Shown here: one piece after another, positions 17,171 to 25,169 of the stretch
Layout: each line of letters starts with the position of its first letter
Position numbering within the stretch: the stretch's first letter is position 1
NCBI GenBank assembly: GCA_963730005.1
Contig: CAVSPO010000010.1
Coordinates: 1 to 33,354, forward strand
Reading direction: 5' to 3'
Length of the DNA: 33,354 bases
Origin: CAVSPO01 sp963730005
GTDB taxonomy: Bacteria; Actinomycetota; Actinomycetes; Propionibacteriales; Propionibacteriaceae
Notes under the pieces: model-generated
The model's input: only the letters and a program-made list of their open reading frames with translations
Told to the model about the DNA's origin: nothing
The model's database searches: none
Position numbers and translations under genes: made by a program

Positions 17171-19954
17171 CAGTCATCCTCTCTGTCGAAGTTGAAAGCT
17201 GCCTGCGACGTCACACTGGCCGCCCGCTCGGCGCGGGCCACGTCCATGATGTCGGGCCAACTTGTCACCAACGCGTTGAAGCTGAGCGCGTCTTTGGTGG
17301 CGCTGTTGGCCTCGGCGATCCGGAACAGCAGGTGGCCGAGTTCTTTGACCAGGTCGGGGTCCACCGACGCGTCGGGACGCGCCAGCGCTGCTTGCAGGAG
17401 TTGGCCAGCGGCGGGGATGCCTCCGTGCTCGAGGGCTTTGATGAGGTGGTGCAGCACCTCCCACGGGCTGGTGTGCCGATCGGCGCTCACGTCGTAGTCG
17501 TCGGCCAAGTCGGCCGGCTTGATGAGTTGGACGTTGCCCGCTCGGCTGGTCAGGATGCCGTCACGGTCGAGGATGTCGACGCTGGTGTTGCGGGCCCGGG
17601 CCAGGCTGTCGGCGTCGCCGAACTTGCCGACCGCGTACGCGTGCTGGCGGTACCAGGCCAGCGCGAACCGGGTGGTGGTGTCGAAGTCGCCCTCCTGCTC
17701 GTTCAACACCTGATCGAGGATCTCGTTGATCCGCGAAAGCGCCGACCGGACCGTCATCTTCTTGCCGTCCGCTTCCAGGACGCCTGCGTAGCGGCTGAAC
17801 ACCGCCATGCCGGGGCCGATCGCCGCCTGCGGTAGGTCGACCGGAGCGATCAGGCCCTGCTGCAGTTTCCGGAGCGCGGTCGGGGAGTTCGGCTTCCAGG
17901 GCGGCGATGAAGCCGCGCCGGTCGGTGGTTGGGGCGTCGTCGGGACGCGGGCGCAGCGACAGGACGATCGAGGACGCCAAGGCGTTGGTGCCCGAGCTGA
18001 TCATGCGGTTGCTGAGTTCACTACGAATCGGCCATGTGGAGGTAATGGCCCAGCCCGAACGGATCATGCCCTCCAGCAGCGTCTCCCAACCCGAGGACGC
18101 CTCGCCTGTCGTGTTGCTCTCGCTCTGCTTGAACGCGTAGTACACCGTGATCGGAAAGTCGGGCAGGGCGGATTGCCTCGCCCTCGCGAACACCTTCCGG
18201 AACCCGTCCTCGAAGAAGTTCTTGGCCTGTTCCTTGCCGCCGTTGCGATAAGGGTTAGCGACGAGTTCCTCGGTCTTAGGGACCAGCATGGTGCTGAGCA
18301 GATCGGGATAAATGTCACGCAAGCTGCGACGCAGCCAGACATAGAAGAAGTCGGAGAGGTCGGAGTAGCCAATGTTGTCGTAGTAAGGCGGGTCGGTGCT
18401 GATCACCGACGCCCCATAGTGCCGAGAGACCGCATCGGCTTGGCCAACGAGACCCGGGCGCCCAAATCCGAGGGACTCCAGGACCTCGACCTCCGATTGG
18501 ATGACAGCCAGTAGCCCGCCGCCTGCCGAATTCAGTGGATTCGCCTCGGCGAAGTCCCAAGTCATGGGGATCGCCTGCCGTTGGAAGGAACCTCGCAACC
18601 GGTCCATGCCCGACTCCCAGCCGCACATCATGTTGTTGCGCGCCAGTGCCTTACTGGTCGAGAAGCCCAGGTAGGTGGCGACGGCGTCGGCATAGGCGTC
18701 CGTCCCCCCGTCGCCCAGAACCCGGATGCGGGCCTCGCCCACGAGGTCGCTGAAGGTGGTGAGCGCAACCAGTTGGCGGTTGGTGAACAGGTCCGCGAAT
18801 CGGGTCAGTCCGTAGGCGGGCGGCGAGAACCACCGGGGGTTGTCGGCAATCTCGCCGGAGACACTGACATCCGGGGCAGGAACCGCGGCTGCATCAGCGT
18901 GCACGACTGAAGGGGCGAGGTAGATTCGCCGGCGCGAGCCTTCCGCTACGACGCACATGAGCGTCTGCCCACCACGACCGGCTATGCCCTCCGACCTGAT
19001 GTGGGTGACGGGGACCGCGGTGTGGCAGGCGATGCAGACCGCGCCTGATCGGCCAGTGACTGTCCCCTCGTCGGCGCCGGGCGCACCCGACGGATCGTGC
19101 CCGATCTCGAATGTCACGCGCAGCCTGGACGCGTGACTCGCGTCCCTGACCACGCGGGGCACGACGTAGGCCTCCTTGCCCTTCTTCTTGCCGAGCCACC
19201 AACTTCTAACCAGCGGCATCTCGATGCCACACGCCGGGTTGGGGCAGGTGACCGTCCGTGCCCAGATCCAGGCGATGACGGTTGCCGTGGTCCCGTCGGG
19301 CAGCACCGCGTCCGGGTAGAGGTGACCGATGCGTTTCTGGGCCTCGTCGCGCATCCACTGGCCGTACGCCCGGACGTCGGCGGCCAGACCTTCGGCTCCC
19401 TGCCAACTCGACCTGGTGTCGGCCAGGCCGGGGAAGAGTCGGCGGTTGGTCCGCGGAACTTTGGTGGGATCTCGATGAGGGCCTTGTTGATCAGCACCGC
19501 GACCGGGTTGAGGTCGGAGGCGTGCGCTTCCAGACCCAGGCGTTGGGCTTCCAGCGGGATGGTGCCGCCGCCGGCGAACGGGTCGAGGATCGGCGGCGGG
19601 TTGCCGTCGGTCGACTTCAGGATCTCGGCGTGCGCCTCGGCGAAGAGCTTCTCGTCGCGGATGTTCTCCCACACCACGAGTCGCTCGATCAGTTCGTGCA
19701 GCCGTTCGCGCTCGGCGCGCTGCAGACTCCTCGGTGGGGAACTCGTCTGGCCTTGCCGAGGGGTCGTCCACCAGTTGGGCGAACAGCACCGCCCGGGCGG
19801 CGGCCAGCGGTCGGCGGGCCCACCACAGGTGCAGCGTTGAGGGGTGACCGTGCCGGATCGACTTCTCGCGCGCAGACTCCCGGTTGATCGCCTCCAGCGG
19901 CAGCGACACCTCGATCAGCTTGCGTCTGGGTGCCTGCCCGGCAGTCGTTGTCAC
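17170..19954 (-). pseudogene. DUF1156 DNA methyltransferase, three frameshifts
   Basis: An amino-methyltransferase of the DUF1156 family (normally about 930 aa). It starts with RRKLIEVSLPLEAINRESA and HPSTLHLWWARRPLAAARA. Motif I, DPFAGGGT, is at 19561-19584 and motif IV, DPPY, at 18383-18394. Between them is a zinc ribbon (CPNPAC, CIAC). The C-terminal conserved part starts MAVFSRYAGVLEADG at 17808. The frame breaks near 19722 (before AQRAERERLHELIERL-like sequence), near 19450 (between KFRGP and LFPGLAD) and near 17875 (between EAELPD and LRKLQQGLIAP). I chose the GTG at 19954, preceded by GAGGGGG, about 19 nt after the helicase stop. If real, the breaks inactivate the methylase while its partners stay intact; sequence error is equally possible. 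The start at 19993 is an alternative. Confidence 0.88.
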
Positions 19955-19973
19955 GCGTGACCCCCTCGTGTTC

Positions 19974-22900
19974 TCAGAACGGCTCGACACCACGAGCCCA
20001 CATCTTCACCCAGTCGCCACGGATGCCGGTCGCGTGGAAGCTCCCAAAGTCAATGTTGGCGAACGGGTCCGACAAATAGCGCACCTGATCGAACTCATGC
20101 CCCCGCTGATCCACCCGCACCAGCGCCAGCCGGTAGCGGGGGGCGGCGTTCCGGCCGGTCAGCACCTCGTTGTGGCTGATGAAGAAGTCGTCGGCGCCCT
20201 CGATGCGCGCCTTCACCTCGATGCGGATCGTGGAGCCGTCCGGCAGCTGCGAGAGCACGTCGAACCCGGGATTGTTGTGGGCCTGCTCGATCGGGTGGCG
20301 ACCCAGCCGGCGTTCGGCGGCCAGCACCGCGTCCACCCCGCGACGCTCCACAGCCTGGGTCTGCACGGCGTGGCGCAGCGGCTCGTTGGACGCGATCTCG
20401 TCGACGGCGTCGGCGATCGGCAGGACGACGGCCGCGGCGAGGATGCGCGGCGGGCGGGCGGCAAGCTGTTCCTGCTGGTCGAGCCTGCGCAACCGGCGGG
20501 TCAGGCGCGCGTCCAGGTCGTCGGCCTTGCGGGTGAGGCTGTCGGAGGACTCCTTGGGCTTCTGACCGGAGCGTTCCTGGTCGCCGGCGACGGTCGCCTC
20601 CACATACAGCCGGTCACGCTCGGTGCTCAGCCGCTCGATCACCTGGCTGCGCAGCTTGCGCAGCTCGGCCTCCCGTCGCGGGGCCACCTCGGCCCGGAAA
20701 GCCGGCAGCCGGTGCTCGATGAGCCAGCTGACAGCACGCTGCTCCCCATCGACCAGCCACGGCAGCGAACGCGCGGCGTCGGTGATCGGCCCCGGCGGGG
20801 CGGCGACCGCGTCCAGGTAGGGCGCAGGCCCGGCGTCGGTGACGTTGCCGTGCTCGTCGACGAACGCGTAGCTGAACCGCCGCGAGATCGGCTCGTCGGT
20901 GCCGTCGACCACCTCCAGCTCGACGCCGACCAACAGGCGTGGGGTGGTGACCGCTGCCGAGACGAGCACGGTGCCGGCGTCCAGTGCCGGGCGAAGTTGG
21001 CGTTCGGTTTCGGCCATCACCGCGTCGTGCAGCGGATGACCGGGGGCCAACAGGTCGGCGCGCACCAGCCCGTCCGGTTGCACGTGGGGCAGGTCGAACG
21101 TCACCCGTTCGTAGCGGGTCGCGATCGGTAGCTGCGTGGCTGAACGAACCACGGCGGGCACGTTGGTGACCTCGAAGCGTCCACGCTCACGACGAGCCAG
21201 CCGTCCACCCAGCCGGCTGAATGCCTCCCGGAACGCCAACTCGATGTAGTGCGGCTGCAGCCGTCGGGCGCGGGCCTCGTCCATCGCCTGCCGCAGCTCG
21301 GCCAGATCGGCCTTCGACAGCACCTCGGAGGCCAGGGCGCGTTCCTTGAGCAGTTGCTCCAAGCCCTCGCCGACCTGCTTGTCGATGACCTGTTCCATCC
21401 GGGCCCGGGTCTCGGGGAGGTCGCCGTAGCGGATCGCCTCCATCAGCAGGACGCGCAGCGGGGTGCCCTCGAACGCCTCACCCAGCACGTCGAACACCTC
21501 GCCGCCGTAGGCGCGGCGCTGCTCGTCGATCTTGGCCAGCAGCCGGTTGAACACCTCACCCTCGCGGGTGTTCGTCGCGACCAGATTCCACAGCCGACAC
21601 ACCTCGGTCTGGCCGATGCGGTGGATGCGTCCGAACCGCTGCTCGATGCGGTTCGGGTTCCACGGCAGGTCGTAGTTGACCATCAGGTTCGCGGCCTGCA
21701 GGTTCAGGCCCTCGCCGGCGGCGTCGGTGGCGATCAGGATCTGGCAGTCGGGGTTCTTGGTGAACTCTTCGGTGATGCGGCGTCGCTCGGGCCTGCGCAC
21801 CGCGCCGTGGATCGACACGACGGCGTCCGTGCGGCCCAGCAGCGAGGTGATCCGACGCTCGAGGTAGTCGAGGGTGTCGCGGTGCTCGGTGAACACGATC
21901 AGCTTGCGGGGACGCCCGTCGCGGTCCACGCGCAGGTCCCGGTCCTGCAGGATCGTGCTCAGCTCGCTCCATTTGCGGTCATCCCCCGAGTCGCGGACGC
22001 GGCGGGCCAGCACGGTGAGGTCGGCCAGCTCGGCAAGCTCAGCGTCCAGTTCGGCGACCGTCCGCGCGGCGGTCGCGGCGTCCACCAACTCGTCCTCGAC
22101 CCGTTCCATCTCTTCGGCCGTGAACTCGTCCACCTCGTCGTAGACGCTGGGATCAATACTGGACGCCTCTTCTCGGACGGTGCCAGTCAGCATGTCGGTG
22201 CGGCGGCGCTGCAGCCGCTGGGTGCGTCGCTCCAGGGACCGCAGGATCGCCTCCGGGCTGGACGCCAACCGGCGCTGCAGCACCGTCAGCGCGAAGCCGA
22301 CCGTGTTCCTGCGCTTGCCGTCGAGACGATCCGCCCGGTCGAAGCCCTGACGCACGTAGTCGGTGACCTGTTCGTACAGCGCCTGCTCGATGGAGGTCAG
22401 CTCGTAGGGCACGGTCTCGGCGATCCGCTGCGGGAACAGCGGCTTGCCCTCGAAGGTGAGCAGCTTCTCCTTCACCATCCGGCGCATCACGCCGCTGGTG
22501 TCGAGAGTGTGGACGCCAGGGCGGTAGCGGCCCTCGAACCGGTCCTTGTCGAGCAGGGTGAGGAACAGCTGGAAGTCCTGCTCGATGCCCGAGTGCGGGG
22601 TGGCGGTCATCAGCAACAGGTGCCGGGTGATGCCGCCCAGCAGCTCACCCAGCTCGAAGCGGCGGGTCTTCTCCAGCTTGCCGAAGAAGTAGTGGGCGGC
22701 CATCCGGTGCGCCTCATCAACGACGATCAGGTCCCACTCGGAGTCGACGAGCTTGGCCTTCAGGTCATCGTTACGGGACAGCTGGTCCATCCGGGCGATC
22801 AACAACGGGTGGTGCTCGAACACATTGATGTTGATGTTCGCGTCCAGCAGGGCGTTGGTCAGGATCTCGAAGTGCAGCCCGAACTTGAGGAACAACTCGT

Positions 22901-23399
22901 CCTGCCACTGCTCCACCAGACCGCCCGGGGCGACAATCAGGCAACGCTTCACATCGTCGCGGAGCAGCAACTCCTTGATGTACAGGCCCGCCATGATCGT
23001 CTTGCCGGCACCCGGATCATCCGCGAGCAGAAACCGCAACGGAGTGCGCGGCAGCAACTCCCCGTAGACGGCGGTGATCTGGTGCGGCAACGGCTGAACG
23101 TCGCTGGTAGCCACCGCCAACATCGGGTCGAACAGGCCCGCCAGCCGGATGCGCTGAGCTTCAGCGGCCAACTTGAAGTCGGACGCGGTCGCATCGAACG
23201 GACGTCCTGTCTGCTGCGCGAGTTGAAGGCGAGGCTCGTCAAAGCGGTAGAGGATGCGCTGGTCGATACGACCAATCGCCGATCGGAAGGTCAGCTCGAC
23301 AGCATCCCAACCATGACGCTGGGTCGCAATCACCGTCACCGCGTCCCCAGGAATCACGCCCCTCAGCCGCTGGCCAGAAGAGATGTCCTCGAGCTTCAA
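19974..23399 (-). CDS. SNF2-family helicase with C-terminal DUF3883 domain, Hma-type (about 1141 aa)
   Basis: A superfamily 2 helicase/translocase, first gene of the defence operon. In the longest reading (start 23435) Walker A is DDPGAGKTI (139-147), the DEAH box 240-243 and motif III TATP 277-280. The C-terminal RecA-like lobe has KLIVFTEHRDTLDYL, IATDAAGEGLNL and RFGRIHRIGQ. The last 130 residues are a DUF3883 domain: HNNPGFDVLSQLPDG, then IRIEVKAR, with a restriction-endonuclease-like D...E-x-K pattern. I chose the TTG at 23399 (LKLEDISSGQRLRG), preceded by AGGCAGGG; a TTG at 23435 would add 12 residues. It is expected to track along DNA as the motor or sensor of the system. It is intact. 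Confidence 0.92.
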   Translation of the reverse strand: MKLEDISSGQRLRGVIPGDAVTVIATQRHGWDAVELTFRSAIGRIDQRILYRFDEPRLQLAQQTGRPFDATASDFKLAAEAQRIRLAGLFDPMLAVATSDVQPLPHQITAVYGELLPRTPLRFLLADDPGAGKTIMAGLYIKELLLRDDVKRCLIVAPGGLVEQWQDELFLKFGLHFEILTNALLDANININVFEHHPLLIARMDQLSRNDDLKAKLVDSEWDLIVVDEAHRMAAHYFFGKLEKTRRFELGELLGGITRHLLLMTATPHSGIEQDFQLFLTLLDKDRFEGRYRPGVHTLDTSGVMRRMVKEKLLTFEGKPLFPQRIAETVPYELTSIEQALYEQVTDYVRQGFDRADRLDGKRRNTVGFALTVLQRRLASSPEAILRSLERRTQRLQRRRTDMLTGTVREEASSIDPSVYDEVDEFTAEEMERVEDELVDAATAARTVAELDAELAELADLTVLARRVRDSGDDRKWSELSTILQDRDLRVDRDGRPRKLIVFTEHRDTLDYLERRITSLLGRTDAVVSIHGAVRRPERRRITEEFTKNPDCQILIATDAAGEGLNLQAANLMVNYDLPWNPNRIEQRFGRIHRIGQTEVCRLWNLVATNTREGEVFNRLLAKIDEQRRAYGGEVFDVLGEAFEGTPLRVLLMEAIRYGDLPETRARMEQVIDKQVGEGLEQLLKERALASEVLSKADLAELRQAMDEARARRLQPHYIELAFREAFSRLGGRLARRERGRFEVTNVPAVVRSATQLPIATRYERVTFDLPHVQPDGLVRADLLAPGHPLHDAVMAETERQLRPALDAGTVLVSAAVTTPRLLVGVELEVVDGTDEPISRRFSYAFVDEHGNVTDAGPAPYLDAVAAPPGPITDAARSLPWLVDGEQRAVSWLIEHRLPAFRAEVAPRREAELRKLRSQVIERLSTERDRLYVEATVAGDQERSGQKPKESSDSLTRKADDLDARLTRRLRRLDQQEQLAARPPRILAAAVVLPIADAVDEIASNEPLRHAVQTQAVERRGVDAVLAAERRLGRHPIEQAHNNPGFDVLSQLPDGSTIRIEVKARIEGADDFFISHNEVLTGRNAAPRYRLALVRVDQRGHEFDQVRYLSDPFANIDFGSFHATGIRGDWVKMWARGVEPF

Positions 23400-23441
23400 A
23401 GCCCTGCCTCTCTGGCGGATCGTCAACAACGACAAGAACTG

Positions 23442-23462
23442 GCACTCTTCTTTTCAGAGTGC
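23442..23462. promoter_or_regulatory. inverted repeat in the leader of the defence operon
   Basis: GCACTCT (23442-23448) and AGAGTGC (23456-23462) form a perfect 7-bp inverted repeat around a 7-nt AT-rich centre. It sits directly upstream of the helicase start. It could be an operator for a dimeric repressor or a small RNA hairpin that affects translation. Confidence 0.45.
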
Positions 23463-23498
23463 AGGCGTTCGCGGGTGGAGCACCTCTAACCCCTTGTC

Positions 23499-23504
23499 AC
23501 TATA
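23499..23504 (-). promoter_or_regulatory. candidate -10 box for the defence operon
   Basis: The minus strand reads TATAGT here, one mismatch from TATAAT, about 65-100 nt upstream of the possible helicase starts and in the longest AT-rich patch of the region. No good -35 box is found 16-18 nt upstream, so a promoter read by another sigma factor, perhaps the neighbouring one, is possible. Confidence 0.3.
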
Positions 23505-23611
23505 ACTAGGCTTCGAGTCCCTGCGGGGACTGACCAACACGGAACGGCCGCTCCCCCGGGTCTGCGCGGCGGCCTGGACTTCACTGGCCGAGCGGAGTTT
23601 GTAGTTGGAGG

Positions 23612-24535
23612 TCAGACTGCAGGCCGCTGAGATGCTCGTCTGGGCGCAACAGGATGTCCGGCTGACGGTTCCCGACACTGCCTCGACCGACCCGACCTGG
23701 TGACCGACTGCCCTTCAGTGAGTTGCCGCTCGAAGCGTCCTAGCAGCTCGCCTAGGTGGGTGTGCCCCGAGGTTACGTAGCGCTGCGCCGTCTCTCTGGG
23801 AACGCCCATCACCCGGCCGACTTCGGTGATGCTGCGGCGCTCCCCACTGAACCCGTGCACGAGTTCGAGAGCGGTGCGCTCCTGCGCGGGAAGCATGCTC
23901 AGGTAGCGGCTGATCGGAGTCGTGCCGACGGCGTCGATGCGTTCTTGGGTTGTGTTGTCGGGGATCTGGATCGTGAGTTGGTCTCTCGGGTTGAGCGGTA
24001 TGTGCCGCTGGTAGCTGGAGTATCTGCGGACCCATTCCTCGGTTTGGCCGAGTTCTTGGGCGACTGCTGCCTGGGTGGCCGGCATGCCTGCGCCGGCCAG
24101 TCGGGCTGTTTGTGCCCGGACTCGTTCCTTGGACCGGGCCTGGTAGCTGTTGAGGTGCAGTTCGCCGCCCCGAGCGCTCAGCAGGTTCAGGACGGCCCCT
24201 CGGATGTAGGGGGCGGCGTACGTCGCGAAGCTGCCCCGGTCGGGGTCGAATCGGTCGACGGCATCGATGAGCGCGACCACGCCTTCCTGCATGTAGTCCT
24301 GATCGTGGCGGCTGCCGTGGACGGTACGGTTCACGATGACACCCACCAGGCCAGTGTTGGCCTCAACGAGGCGGTTGCGGGCAGCGGTGCCATCCTCAAC
24401 CAGGGCCTGCAGGTCTTCCGGTGTGACGGCTGCCACGAGTGCTGCGGCCGCTGGCTGGGTGGCTGCGGAGGCGGCAACGATGCCGACGTCTCGCCGCCGG
24501 CACAGGTCGCGGATCTGGTCATTGGTCAGGGTCAT
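23612..24535 (-). CDS. sigma-70 family RNA polymerase sigma factor (307 aa)
   Basis: This reads as a sigma factor of the primary / SigF-SigB-like type. Region 2 covers residues 52-120 (NRLVEANTGLVGVIVNR, QDYMQEGVVALIDAVDRFD, FATYAAPYIRGAVLNLL). Region 3 is at about 130-185 (RSKERVRAQ to AAVAQELGQTEEWVRRY). Region 4 is at 213-262 (LPAQERTALELVHGF, SITEVGRVMGVPRETAQRYV). No anti-sigma gene is nearby. The ATG overlaps the stop of the upstream DUF4913-like gene by 17 bases, so it belongs to the conjugation operon. The last 35 residues are basic and unstructured. Such ICE-borne sigma factors may switch element genes; that it acts on the defence operon just downstream is only inferred. Confidence 0.9.
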   Translation of the reverse strand: MTLTNDQIRDLCRRRDVGIVAASAATQPAAAALVAAVTPEDLQALVEDGTAARNRLVEANTGLVGVIVNRTVHGSRHDQDYMQEGVVALIDAVDRFDPDRGSFATYAAPYIRGAVLNLLSARGGELHLNSYQARSKERVRAQTARLAGAGMPATQAAVAQELGQTEEWVRRYSSYQRHIPLNPRDQLTIQIPDNTTQERIDAVGTTPISRYLSMLPAQERTALELVHGFSGERRSITEVGRVMGVPRETAQRYVTSGHTHLGELLGRFERQLTEGQSVTRSGRSRQCREPSAGHPVAPRRASQRPAV

Positions 24536-25169
24536 CGGCGATCTGGCCGGTCGTGGTGTCGACGAGCATCCCGTCGATGACCTGGAAACGTGGTTTGGCT
24601 ACCGGGGGTGTCAACGATGGTGCGGGCGCGTCCTGGGCGGCCGCCATGATGTCGGCGAGGTAGAGGTCGTTGCGGTCGTGCGCGGCCAGGGGGTTGCCGT
24701 AGCGCGTGTTGCGGGCGGTGCCTGGGGCGCTTCTGTGGCCGTCCTCGCAGATGCCGCGGTAGCGGGCCTTCATCCGGTCGATGAATGACGGCAGACAGTA
24801 GCGGTGCCAGTCCAAGAGGCTGTCGGACGTGAACGCCATGGTGGCGCGGCGACGCTGGTCGGCGACGACGCCGAGTTCGTTGACCAGGTGCGGATGGGAC
24901 GGCCAGCACGGCGGAATGAGGTCGCTGGTTTCCCACACGTACTCCTGGTTGATCCAGCCGACGACGGCGTCCAGCCAGTCCCACGTCTCGGCGCGCAGTG
25001 CCGGGTCGGTGATGGTGGCCAGATCCCAGGGACGCGGCAGTTGGTCGAGCGGCCCGAGGTCGGCAACCTCTGCGGGCTTCTTCGCGGTCTCGGCCCGGTA
25101 CAGGTCGTAGTAGGCCTGCTCCATCAGCGGTCCGATCGGGGGGAACGGCACAACCAACGCGCCGCTCAT
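24519..25169 (-). CDS. ICE-associated hypothetical protein, DUF4913-like (216 aa)
   Basis: A soluble protein with the segment ETWDWLDAVVGWINQEYVWE, then IPPCWPSHPHLVNELGVVAD and a helical LLDWHRYCLPSFIDRMKAR. The PPCWPxHPxLVxEL pattern next to WxxxxYxW resembles DUF4913 proteins of actinobacterial plasmids and ICEs; I assign this from memory and tentatively. The function is unknown. The start overlaps the stop of the coupling-protein gene (ATGA type), and the stop overlaps the sigma-factor start, so translation is coupled on both sides. The company it keeps suggests a role in DNA processing or transfer, or in regulation of transfer. Confidence 0.75.
   Translation of the reverse strand: MSGALVVPFPPIGPLMEQAYYDLYRAETAKKPAEVADLGPLDQLPRPWDLATITDPALRAETWDWLDAVVGWINQEYVWETSDLIPPCWPSHPHLVNELGVVADQRRRATMAFTSDSLLDWHRYCLPSFIDRMKARYRGICEDGHRSAPGTARNTRYGNPLAAHDRNDLYLADIMAAAQDAPAPSLTPPVAKPRFQVIDGMLVDTTTGQIADDPDQ

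Noticed and set aside
11905..23435. DISARM, BREX or Druantia as identity of the defence operon
   Set aside because: No DUF1998 protein, phospholipase-D protein, PglZ, BrxC-type or Druantia DUF4338 gene is present; DUF1156 with DUF499 points to the Hma-like group instead.
21249..23489. 746-codon open frame on the plus strand
   Set aside because: It is the antisense shadow of the SNF2 helicase, which has complete helicase motifs.
23500..23535. tRNA T-arm-like sequence (CTTCGAGTCC) with an AGTCCC / GGGACT hairpin, possible tRNA end or att site
   Set aside because: The bases before TTCGAGT do not pair with those after it as a T-stem, and no other tRNA arms are found. It could be an eroded att site but cannot be supported.
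23454..23678. 74-codon minus-strand frame between the sigma-factor and helicase genes
   Set aside because: No recognisable domain, no good start signal and overlap with the sigma-factor end; the RRDSKPSYSD segment resembles spurious translations of RNA-like sequence.
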